Assembly: GCA_964633355.1 (NCBI GenBank)
Contig: CAZWGO010000032.1
Span: forward strand, 1-12,694
Reading direction: 5' to 3'
Source of the DNA: Micavibrio_B sp964633355
GTDB lineage: Bacteria; Pseudomonadota; Alphaproteobacteria; Micavibrionales; Micavibrionaceae
DNA length: 12,694 bases
This document shows, piece after piece, positions 7,554 to 12,694 of this stretch. Made by a program: the position numbers and the translations under genes. Position 1 is the first letter of the stretch, and every line of letters begins with the position of its first letter. Under the pieces are notes generated by a model. It saw only the letters and a program-made list of their open reading frames with translations. It ran no database searches and was not told the DNA's origin.

Positions 7554-7680
7554 ACACACCCTGTTTCAAATTTCTTTTGGTAATATCCCATAATAAGGAT
7601 GACCCAAATTGATAAATTTTTATTTAATTTTGAAACTACTTAATAAAGTCGAGTGTATCACAAAAAAGACACAATTGCCA
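7554..7680 (-). other. AT-rich gap separating the flagellar and prepilin genes
   Basis: A 127-bp AT-rich region between the fliK stop and the first prepilin start. Its high A+T content and length suggest a promoter for the prepilin operon, but I could not pick a -35/-10 pair with good spacing. No GC-rich terminator hairpin is seen after fliK; the best candidate is an imperfect GTGT...ACAC pair around a T-run near 7652-7671, which is weak. No CtrA-type TTAA-N7-TTAA box and no -24/-12 element is present. Confidence 0.4.
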
Positions 7681-9414
7681 CTAAACCCGTAAATTATAGT
7701 GAGTTAACCCCGTTTTATTGTCGGTGAAAATATCCATTGAGGTTTCGATTGACAGTAATTCAGTGGTAATTGATGTCTCTGAAATCGCGCGGGGAGAAGC
7801 GGAGGGCGATTCTTTTCCCATGGCCTGACGGAAGGCGCTGTTATCCTGTGAAAATTCAAAAGACAAAGAAGAGCCGTCCAATTGAACGCCCGCGTCTTTC
7901 AAGGCGCTTTCAAGCGCATGAGCGTCTTTTTGAAACATAGTCGCTGTATCTGCTTTTTCTAATACAACATGGACTTTCAAAGGATCGCCCTTTTTGTATT
8001 TCATTTCGACTTGCAATTTGCCCAGCTCCGGTGGATCAAGGCGCATCGAGATCGTTTGTGGCCCGCTTTCCTTGGCATTCTTGGCAATCGCCGCGGCAAC
8101 GGTTTGAATTGCCGGATGAGTTTGTGAAGCATAGGAACCTTGTGCAACCGGTGACGAAGCCACTGTCATCGGCGTCACCGTGACAGGCAGAGCGACAGGT
8201 GCGGCTGTCAGGTTATTGGCAGAAGATGTCGATGCAATCGCCGAAGACTGGAGCGATGCCGTGTTTTCAATTTGCACAGGGACTTTACCTTTTACACCAG
8301 TGTCAACTTGTGGTGCGGCTACTGATGCATTGGCAGTCATGCCAGATTGCTGGGTTTGTGGAGCCAATGCCGGTTCGGCGGGCGTAGCAGCGGGTTGTGA
8401 TACAGGGCGCTGGAAACGCTGGGCAATGCGGAATTCAACCGGATCAAAACCGGCATCGGTGGCAATCGTATCTTCAGTGCCGGGTTCGATAGCAGCAAGT
8501 AGCGCGGCATCCATATCAATAGGTGTTTCTGCGGAGGCATTTGCGGTTGTCGCGATGGTCGATACGACGGGTGCGGATTGCGTGGCCGACATCTGGGTTG
8601 CAACGGCTACGGCGACATTACCGGTAGACGCAGATTGTGTTGCGGGCGTGGTAGAGATCTCCGGCGGTTGGAACGTAACGGTGATGACGCCTTTGTCAGG
8701 TGCCGAATTAACGGGCGCAGTCTGAGACGTATTTTGAACAGCTAATGTCTTCGATCCCGGGTATGTATCGGGTGAATTCACAGCGCCGGAAATCTTTTCT
8801 TTCAACTCTCCGAGCTGAACCGGATTAAGGCCGGAGGCGATGAGTCGTGGTTCGGCTTCAACAGAGGTATCGACAGTCAATGTTGGAGTCGTTGGAATAT
8901 CAGATGTAATAACCGGAACAGCAACAGCAATAGCTGAAGAGGACGATGTTTCTACTGGCGCAGGAACGCCGGGGGTAAGGGCGGCGATAAGTTCTGCGCT
9001 AAAGCTGCCATCGACAGGAGGCGTTAAAGCGGCGGCAGACATATCTTGCGGCAGAATAAGCAGGGCCGGATCCATATTGAACGGAACGGCAGGACGCGAT
9101 GGTGTTTCTACGGAGGTCATATTGGCCGGTGCAGCGACGACGATATCATTAGCAGCCGAGCCGCCAACCGGCGGCGGCGTTGTTTGGGCAAGGGATGGCA
9201 TATTCAAAAGAGAAGCCATCATTTCAGCAAAAGCATGACTGTCCGCTTGTGAAATATCGCTTTCGGTTTCAGTCAGATAAGATTTTGCGGATGACTCCGA
9301 TATCGATGTTTCCTGCGTCTGCTTTTTCTCAGGGCGAGGCGTATCCTTCGCCTGATAAGATGGCGGCGGCGTTGCTGGTTTGGCAGTGGACGCGGAAGAC
9401 ATATATGCAGTCAT
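7681..9414 (-). CDS. fliK: Flagellar hook-length control protein FliK
   Basis: A 577-residue protein. FliK is exported through the flagellar type III apparatus, measures hook length and triggers the switch from rod/hook to filament substrates. The N-terminal three quarters is low-complexity, rich in Ala, Pro, Ser, Thr and Val, as expected for the flexible ruler part. The conserved C-terminal domain is at about 440-525: MRLDPPELGKLQVEM (457-471), then KVHVVLEK and LESALKDAGVQL, matching the Flg_hook (FliK C-terminal) pattern L-x-P-x-x-LG-x-(L/V)-x-V. The ATG start has AGGA seven bases upstream; an in-frame ATG at codon 5 is a weaker alternative. It begins 14 bp after the FlgN-like gene, so it is probably cotranscribed with it. 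The long N-terminus has a repetitive character that will hide homology in searches. Confidence 0.88.
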   Translation of the reverse strand: MTAYMSSASTAKPATPPPSYQAKDTPRPEKKQTQETSISESSAKSYLTETESDISQADSHAFAEMMASLLNMPSLAQTTPPPVGGSAANDIVVAAPANMTSVETPSRPAVPFNMDPALLILPQDMSAAALTPPVDGSFSAELIAALTPGVPAPVETSSSSAIAVAVPVITSDIPTTPTLTVDTSVEAEPRLIASGLNPVQLGELKEKISGAVNSPDTYPGSKTLAVQNTSQTAPVNSAPDKGVITVTFQPPEISTTPATQSASTGNVAVAVATQMSATQSAPVVSTIATTANASAETPIDMDAALLAAIEPGTEDTIATDAGFDPVEFRIAQRFQRPVSQPAATPAEPALAPQTQQSGMTANASVAAPQVDTGVKGKVPVQIENTASLQSSAIASTSSANNLTAAPVALPVTVTPMTVASSPVAQGSYASQTHPAIQTVAAAIAKNAKESGPQTISMRLDPPELGKLQVEMKYKKGDPLKVHVVLEKADTATMFQKDAHALESALKDAGVQLDGSSLSFEFSQDNSAFRQAMGKESPSASPRAISETSITTELLSIETSMDIFTDNKTGLTHYNLRV

Positions 9415-9428
9415 GCGATGTTCCTGAT

Positions 9429-9896
9429 CTAATAAGCTTCGTTAAAGGCAGTTGCGATAGGTGTGTTGGAGGCTTGAATTTTACCCGCAGCCCCGTAATT
9501 GGGCGCGTCGCTTTTTAATGTTTCGCGGGCGGCATTGATCAGACGTTCCTGTACGCGGCGCAAAGCATCCGCCATGCGGAGGGACCAGCTCATGGATTCT
9601 TCGGCCAATGCGGCCAGTTCGTGCTGCTCGGCGACGAGGCGTTCACGCAACGGCGTATCCATTTTCTTGATCGTGGAAGAACGTGCCTGAAGCTCTTTTA
9701 CGAGTATCTCATAGTCGCGGGTATAGGCTTCTTTTACAGGCTGGAGATTGAGGAATTTCTTGATGTCGCGTGCGCGCATGGCGTCAGTCTCTTTTTTGTA
9801 GAGGTCTTTCAGGCCCATCATAACGCCCAGCATAGTTGCCATCGCTTTTTCTGGGCTGCCGGAGAGGAGATTGGATTCGGAAGGAGGAGGGGTCAT
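9429..9896 (-). CDS. FlgN-family flagellar chaperone (FlbY-like)
   Basis: A 155-residue, largely alpha-helical, charged protein with heptad-like spacing at about 28-128. FlgN-type chaperones keep hook-associated proteins (FlgK, FlgL) soluble and deliver them to the export gate. The C-terminus reads NYGAAGKI (133-140) and then small residues to a final FNEAY, similar to the Y-x-x-x-G ending I associate with alphaproteobacterial FlgN-like proteins. Position supports this: it follows flgI and flgJ/cheL, the place of flbY in Caulobacter. GGAG lies 11 bases before the ATG, a rather long spacing. It is separated from flgJ by a 77-bp gap with no clear terminator. The family call rests on length, helical character, the C-terminal motif and context, since the family is weakly conserved. 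Confidence 0.65.
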   Translation of the reverse strand: MTPPPSESNLLSGSPEKAMATMLGVMMGLKDLYKKETDAMRARDIKKFLNLQPVKEAYTRDYEILVKELQARSSTIKKMDTPLRERLVAEQHELAALAEESMSWSLRMADALRRVQERLINAARETLKSDAPNYGAAGKIQASNTPIATAFNEAY

Positions 9897-9973
9897 ATTC
9901 TATAAGTCTCCGTCTGGTAAAGGTTCAACTATTCTACGAGCGGCCGGCGCATTTGGGGCGCGCTGGTCCGATA
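9897..9973 (-). other. 77-bp gap inside the flagellar operon
   Basis: The gap between the flgJ stop and the FlgN-like start is GC-rich at its flgJ end, with self-complementary GC stretches, and AT-richer next to the next start. There is no T-run after the GC-rich part, so it does not look like an intrinsic terminator. No -24/-12 element is visible. The downstream genes are most simply read as part of the flgI transcript. Confidence 0.35.
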
Positions 9974-10402
9974 TTAATTTGCGGTCCGGGTTGTCATGGC
10001 ATCCTTGACGGCCTGGGCAATAACTTCCGGCTCGGCACCCGGATGGGAAGCTTGTGCCTGCATGCGGATCAATTGCTCTTTGACATGGTTTGCGATACCG
10101 AAACCGCCTTGGGAGGCGATTTGTTTACCGTATTCGTTCAGGGTGAAGTCCCGAAAGACTTCCTCGCCTTTGCCGCCGCCGAAGTCTTCGCTGACTTTCA
10201 TCATGTTCCACATCGGGCGCAGCATTTCGGTCACGAACACAGCTTCGAAATCCTGAGCGGTCTTGTCGATCTTCTTCATATCCTTATCCGAGATCGAAGA
10301 AGCGGATTTGGCGGCGCTGGCCATTTTGCTTTCAGCAGAGCGTAATTGCGCGGTTTGCAAAGCGGAAGAGGCCTGGGATGTCGCGGCGGAGATATCAGAC
10401 AT
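9974..10402 (-). CDS. flgJ: Rod-binding protein, FlgJ N-domain only (CheL type)
   Basis: A 142-residue protein with the FlgJ N-terminal rod-binding domain: AQDFEAVFVTEMLRPMW (49-65), then GGGKGEEVFRDFTLNEYGKQIASQGGFGIA (75-104). In enteric bacteria this domain is fused to a muramidase; here the muramidase is absent, as is usual in alphaproteobacteria, where the Caulobacter homologue is called CheL. The protein probably caps or scaffolds the growing rod in the periplasm, with peptidoglycan cutting supplied by a separate enzyme. The first 40 residues are Ala/Ser-rich and lack a Sec signal, consistent with export by the flagellar apparatus. Its ATG overlaps the flgI stop by one base (TAATG), so translation is likely coupled. 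Confidence 0.88.
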   Translation of the reverse strand: MSDISAATSQASSALQTAQLRSAESKMASAAKSASSISDKDMKKIDKTAQDFEAVFVTEMLRPMWNMMKVSEDFGGGKGEEVFRDFTLNEYGKQIASQGGFGIANHVKEQLIRMQAQASHPGAEPEVIAQAVKDAMTTRTAN

Positions 10403-11565
10403 TACATCGTCTCGATTTCTGCCTGTAAGGCACCTGCGGATTTAATGGCCTGAAGGATCGTGATGATATCACGCGGTCCGACGCCGAGTTTGTTGAGGCC
10501 CGTGACGAGATCCTGCAAGGTTACGCCGTTTTCAAGTACGGCAAGTTTGGCATCTTTGGACTGGTTAACCTGAATATCGGAGCGCGGCACCACCACGGTC
10601 GAGCCGGTTTCAGAGAAAGGGTTCGGCTGGGATACTTGAGGCGTTTCATTGACTTTGATGGTCAAATTGCCTTGCGCAATCGCAATGGTCGAGATACGGA
10701 CATCGGAGCCCATAACGATAGTGCCGGAGTTTTCATCGATGACGACTTTGGCGACTTGGTCAGGCTCGACCGGAAGCTGCTCGATATCGGTGATCAGCTC
10801 GACGATACCGCCCGGGTAGCCGTCAGGCTTTCTCAGGATCACGGTTGCATCGTTGGCCGCCGACGCCAGTTCGGCATTGGTAAAGCCATTAATGGCGCGG
10901 GCAATGCGGCGCGATGTCGTGAAGTCGGGATTGCGTAACGAAAGGCGCACTTCCGGCAATTGGTTCAGGTCGAAATCGATCTCGCGTTCGACGATACCGC
11001 CGCCGGCGATACGCCCGCGTGTCGGCGTATTCTGGGTGATGGTCTGCGCTTCGCCGCCAGCGGCAAAGCCGGAAATGGCGATCGGCCCTTGGGATACGGC
11101 ATAAACTTCCCCGTCGGCACCTTTCAATGGTGTGACAAGAAGCGTACCGCCTTGAAGGGATTTGGCATCGCCAAGTGTCGAAACGGTGACGTCAACTTTG
11201 GAGCCTTGGGAGGCGAAAGGCGGCAAGGTTCCGGTGACCATAACGGCAGCGACGTTCCCGGTGTTTAGGTTCTGGTCACGGACGTTGACGCCAAGGCGTT
11301 CCAGCATGGCAATCAATGACTGGCTGGTAAAAGGGGAGTTGGCGAGCTTATCGCCAGAGCCGTTGAGACCGACGACCAAACCGTAACCGATCAGGACGTT
11401 GTCGCGAACGCCTTCGATATTGACGATATCCTTAATGCGGGTCGTGCCGGCCTGCGCCGAAGCCGCATTTCCGAGAAGGGCCAGAAACAGGCACAAAGCG
11501 CCAAAGCAGAAGATGACGAGGCCATCGAGATTTAATTCGTTAAATCGTTTCGCAATCTTTTTCAT
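10402..11565 (-). CDS. flgI: Flagellar P-ring protein FlgI
   Basis: 387 residues from the chosen start. FlgI forms the periplasmic P ring around the rod. A Sec signal peptide (MKKIAKRF, hydrophobic 15-32, ASAQA before GTTRIKDI near residue 39) is followed by hallmark FlgI sequence: GVRDNVLIGYGLVVGLNGSGD (52-72), FTSQSLIAMLERLGV, TGNVAAVMVTGTLPPFA (102-118), GTLLVTPLKGADGEVYAVSQGP (140-161), PTRGRIAGGGIVERE (181-195), and the end VTLQDLVTGLNKLGVGPRDIITILQAIKSAGALQAEIE. The reading frame is open to 11649, but a sigma-54 promoter at 11607-11623 puts the transcript start near 11596, so upstream starts are excluded. Two ATGs remain: 11565 (GGTGG five bases upstream, classical KK start of a signal peptide; preferred) and 11577 (no SD). 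Confidence 0.95.
   Translation of the reverse strand: MKKIAKRFNELNLDGLVIFCFGALCLFLALLGNAASAQAGTTRIKDIVNIEGVRDNVLIGYGLVVGLNGSGDKLANSPFTSQSLIAMLERLGVNVRDQNLNTGNVAAVMVTGTLPPFASQGSKVDVTVSTLGDAKSLQGGTLLVTPLKGADGEVYAVSQGPIAISGFAAGGEAQTITQNTPTRGRIAGGGIVEREIDFDLNQLPEVRLSLRNPDFTTSRRIARAINGFTNAELASAANDATVILRKPDGYPGGIVELITDIEQLPVEPDQVAKVVIDENSGTIVMGSDVRISTIAIAQGNLTIKVNETPQVSQPNPFSETGSTVVVPRSDIQVNQSKDAKLAVLENGVTLQDLVTGLNKLGVGPRDIITILQAIKSAGALQAEIETM
11529..11546. repeat. Perfect inverted repeat in the flgI signal-peptide codons
   Basis: The sequence reads GATTTAA-TTCG-TTAAATC on the plus strand: two perfectly complementary 7-base arms around a 4-base centre, within codons for residues about 7-13 of FlgI. 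In the flgI mRNA it would form a small stem with a CGAA loop about 50-70 bases from the 5' end. It could be an operator, an mRNA structure or chance in an AT-rich patch. Confidence 0.4.
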
Positions 11566-11570
11566 ACCAA

Positions 11571-11575
11571 CCACC
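11571..11575 (-). promoter_or_regulatory. Ribosome binding site deciding the flgI start
   Basis: GGTGG on the minus strand lies five bases before the ATG at 11563-11565. The other possible ATG, at 11575-11577, has only an A/T-rich leader before it. This supports the shorter FlgI. Confidence 0.45.
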
Positions 11576-11606
11576 ATTAAGTTTTTATAATCGTTGTAGC
11601 TCTCCT

Positions 11607-11623
11607 TGCGAGGATCGTGCCAA
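11607..11623 (-). promoter_or_regulatory. Sigma-54 (-24/-12) promoter of the flgI operon
   Basis: The minus strand reads TTGGCACGATCCTCGCA. This matches the RpoN consensus TTGGCACG-N4-TTGCA at all but one position and keeps the invariant GG-N10-GC spacing. Transcription would start near 11596, giving a leader of about 30 bases to the flgI ATG. Use of sigma-54 for P-ring genes, with activator FlbD and co-regulator FliX, is the established scheme in Caulobacter; FliX is the divergent gene here. Confidence 0.85.
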
Positions 11624-11644
11624 GTCGGGCCGGTCCGCGCTCTA

Positions 11645-11657
11645 GGCAAAACTTGCC
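11645..11657. promoter_or_regulatory. Palindrome between flgI and fliX, candidate regulator site
   Basis: A perfect dyad GGCAA-AAC-TTGCC sits about 55 bp upstream of the predicted flgI transcript start and about 40 bp before the fliX ATG. A second imperfect palindrome, CGGGCCGGTCCG (11626-11637, 10 of 12 symmetric), lies next to it, beside the -24 box. A sigma-54 promoter needs an upstream activator site, so either is a candidate for binding by an FlbD-like protein. The assignment to FlbD is inference. Confidence 0.4.
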
Positions 11658-11660
11658 GAG

Positions 11661-11688
11661 TGGAAAAGCCGCAAAGATTTGATATGAT
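11661..11688 (+). promoter_or_regulatory. Possible fliX promoter giving a leaderless transcript
   Basis: TATGAT (11683-11688) is a fair -10 hexamer; TGGAAA (11661-11666) is a weak -35 with a 16-bp spacer. Initiation 7 bases after the -10 would fall on the A of the fliX ATG at 11695. There is no good Shine-Dalgarno before that ATG, which fits a leaderless mRNA. Confidence 0.3.
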
Positions 11689-11694
11689 GGATAT

Positions 11695-12147
11695 ATGAAG
11701 ATCACAGGCCCCGATAAAACATCCAAAACCTCCAGTACCAAAAAGACGGGCGGCGCCAGTAGTACAGGCGCCAGCGCTTTCAGTGGCTTACTCGGCGGCG
11801 CGGAAGAAACATCTGAAGCAGCACATACATCCGGCGCGAATGCGATTGCTCGTTTAGACAGTCTTTTGGCGGCTCAAGGGGCGGAAGATCCGGCGGAGCG
11901 CGCCAGTCGCGGACGCATGAAAAAACGCGCCGACAGCGTGCTGCGCGGGCTCGATAAAGTTCGTCTCGGTATTTTAACCGGCAATGTAAGTGTGGGGAAT
12001 CTCATAGACATAGCGGATGTCGTTGCATCGCATCGTGAACGAATTCAGGATCCGCAACTGGCCTCTATTCTGGATGAAATCGACCTTCGCGCCCAGATCG
12101 AGATCGCCAAAATGCGCATGGCGCTGGATGCGTCGAAAATACTCTAG
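11695..12147 (+). CDS. fliX: Flagellar assembly regulator FliX
   Basis: A 150-residue protein matching the alphaproteobacterial FliX family: MKITGP at the N-terminus, a Ser/Thr/Gly-rich linker to about 50, then a conserved helical C-terminal half with RGRMKKRADSVLRGLDKVRLGILTG (72-96) and a final DPQLASILDEIDLRAQIEIAKMR (119-141). In Caulobacter FliX couples completion of early basal-body structures to activation of the sigma-54 activator FlbD, so class III flagellar genes are switched on only after assembly proceeds. It is divergent from flgI, the arrangement described in Caulobacter. The start is supported by the family-typical MKITGP although no strong ribosome site precedes it. Confidence 0.9.
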   Translation: MKITGPDKTSKTSSTKKTGGASSTGASAFSGLLGGAEETSEAAHTSGANAIARLDSLLAAQGAEDPAERASRGRMKKRADSVLRGLDKVRLGILTGNVSVGNLIDIADVVASHRERIQDPQLASILDEIDLRAQIEIAKMRMALDASKIL

Positions 12148-12163
12148 TTTTTTAGAAAAGTTC

Positions 12164-12198
12164 CCTCAAGCCCATGAAATAATTGGCATTATTTGAGG
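12164..12198 (+). terminator. Hairpin after fliX, weak terminator candidate
   Basis: CCTCAA (12164-12169) can pair with TTGAGG (12193-12198), and inside it AAATAAT (12177-12183) can pair with ATTATTT (12188-12194) around TGGC; the two stems partly compete. No proper T-run follows, so termination would be weak or protein-assisted. The structure covers the TTG at 12183, which argues against that codon as the start of the next gene. Confidence 0.25.
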
Positions 12199-12233
12199 TT
12201 GTCTCTCGTGTTTTCAGTTTCATTTATTTCAAG

Positions 12234-12458
12234 ATGAAACCGATAGATATCCTTATCCTCATCTTGTTTACGCCAGCGATTATCTTTCTCGCCGGATTTA
12301 TTTATATGTCGAGCCGCGATTTATGCCATCCGGGCGGCCCGATATTTTGTATCGGGATCAATTGGTTAACAGATTTGGTTTTTATCCCGCTTGTGGTTTT
12401 TAGCAGCGGCGCGGGATTGTTTTTCCTCTGCCGGCGGCTAGGGACGGAGCATATATAG
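12234..12458 (+). CDS. Small hypothetical protein with two membrane segments
   Basis: A 74-residue protein from ATG at 12234 (the frame is open back to a TTG at 12183, but that codon is within a hairpin and lacks a ribosome site). Two hydrophobic segments, about 5-25 (IDILILILFTPAIIFLAGFIY) and about 44-64 (LTDLVFIPLVVFSSGAGLFF), are separated by a loop containing two Cys (DLCHPGG..FCIG), with a basic CRRLG at the C-terminal side. This predicts a helical hairpin in the inner membrane. No family is recognised and no good Shine-Dalgarno precedes the ATG, so it may be unexpressed. It lies 86 bp after fliX on the same strand. Confidence 0.4.
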   Translation: MKPIDILILILFTPAIIFLAGFIYMSSRDLCHPGGPIFCIGINWLTDLVFIPLVVFSSGAGLFFLCRRLGTEHI

Positions 12459-12694
12459 AGCCTTTCTAATATATATTTATTATCAATTGCTTGGCATACT
12501 CTTCTACTTCGTTCTCGTTTTTTCAGGTTTGCATAATGTGGAAGCAAGCAGGCCATGGTAAAGATTAATATTTCAATGACTTAAGCAGGGTCTCTCAGTT
12601 TGCTCGTCGCTTTTTTGAGGGGTCTTCGCGTTAACTTTTGTTCAGTTTGAACGTAATTCTAACTACTTTGAACGTCGCGTTTTTTAGATAGGTT
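12459..12694. other. Non-coding end of window with short repeats
   Basis: I see no convincing gene here. The first part is AT-rich (an ATATATATTTATTAT run near 12468). The last 60 bases contain two copies of TTTGAACGT 21 bp apart (12646-12654 and 12667-12675), a GTTCA-N3-TGAAC dyad (12640-12652) and a GTTAAC palindrome (12630-12635). These look more like an operator region of a gene beyond the window than coding sequence. Confidence 0.4.

Noticed and set aside
7554..7559. GTG at 7557-7559 as start of the first prepilin
   Set aside because: It overlaps the only ribosome-site-like AGGG; the ATG at 7551-7553 has correct spacing.
7652..7671. Terminator after fliK
   Set aside because: The GTGT...ACAC pairing is only four clean base pairs, is imperfect beyond that, and the T-run is in the loop, not after the stem.
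7554..7680. CtrA box upstream of the prepilin operon
   Set aside because: TTAA half sites occur but are 12 bases apart, not the required 7.
8180..8725. 181-codon plus-strand open frame opposite fliK
   Set aside because: It is antisense to the low-complexity Ala/Thr/Val-rich part of fliK, has that composition mirrored, and shows no own start signals or family.
11566..11649. N-terminal extension of flgI to a start at 11649
   Set aside because: The added 28 residues lie across the sigma-54 promoter and upstream of the predicted transcript start, and the signal peptide begins properly at the ATG at 11565.
12183..12233. TTG start extending the small membrane protein by 17 residues
   Set aside because: The codon is inside a hairpin, has no ribosome site, and the added residues do not improve the protein.
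12302..12556. 84-codon minus-strand open frame near the window end
   Set aside because: It lies opposite the membrane-protein gene, has no recognised features and no good ribosome site.

Overview
The window looks like the chromosome of an alphaproteobacterium. The evidence is a FliX homologue divergent from a flgI operon, a short FlgJ/CheL-type protein without a muramidase domain, a FlgN-like chaperone and a textbook sigma-54 (-24/-12) promoter, the arrangement known from the Caulobacter flagellar hierarchy. Base composition looks moderate (not the very high GC of Caulobacter) and becomes more AT-rich towards the low-coordinate end. I cannot name a genus. No transposase, integrase, tRNA, rRNA or CRISPR array is visible.

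Layout. Bases 7681-11565 (minus strand) hold a flagellar cluster, in transcription order flgI (P ring) - flgJ/cheL (rod-binding) - flgN/flbY-like (chaperone) - fliK (hook length). A sigma-54 promoter at 11607-11623 drives flgI and rules out the longer upstream flgI start. On the plus strand, fliX starts at 11695, facing away from flgI across a short regulatory region that contains two palindromes. A small two-helix membrane protein (12234-12458) follows fliX, and the last 240 bases hold short repeats but no convincing gene.

Bases 6-7553 (minus strand) hold the unusual part. Three consecutive, tightly packed genes (the first two overlap by 10 bp, the second and third are 4 bp apart) each encode a very large type IV pilin-like prepilin (469, 599 and 591 aa). 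All three share one N-terminal architecture (prepilin peptidase site, hydrophobic helix, then a common ectodomain) and each has a different C-terminal extension. A fourth gene with its own likely promoter encodes an 815-aa Sec-secreted, cysteine-rich protein with six W-x-C / GG / C repeats. One of these repeats is of the same long type that ends the third prepilin. My reading is a pilus or pseudopilus cassette: shaft or minor pilins with modular binding tails plus a secreted, possibly tip-located, adhesin or ligand. No ATPase, platform protein, secretin or prepilin peptidase is in the window, so assembly would depend on a type IV pilus or type II secretion machine encoded elsewhere. The proposed function is inference; the shared modules are directly visible.
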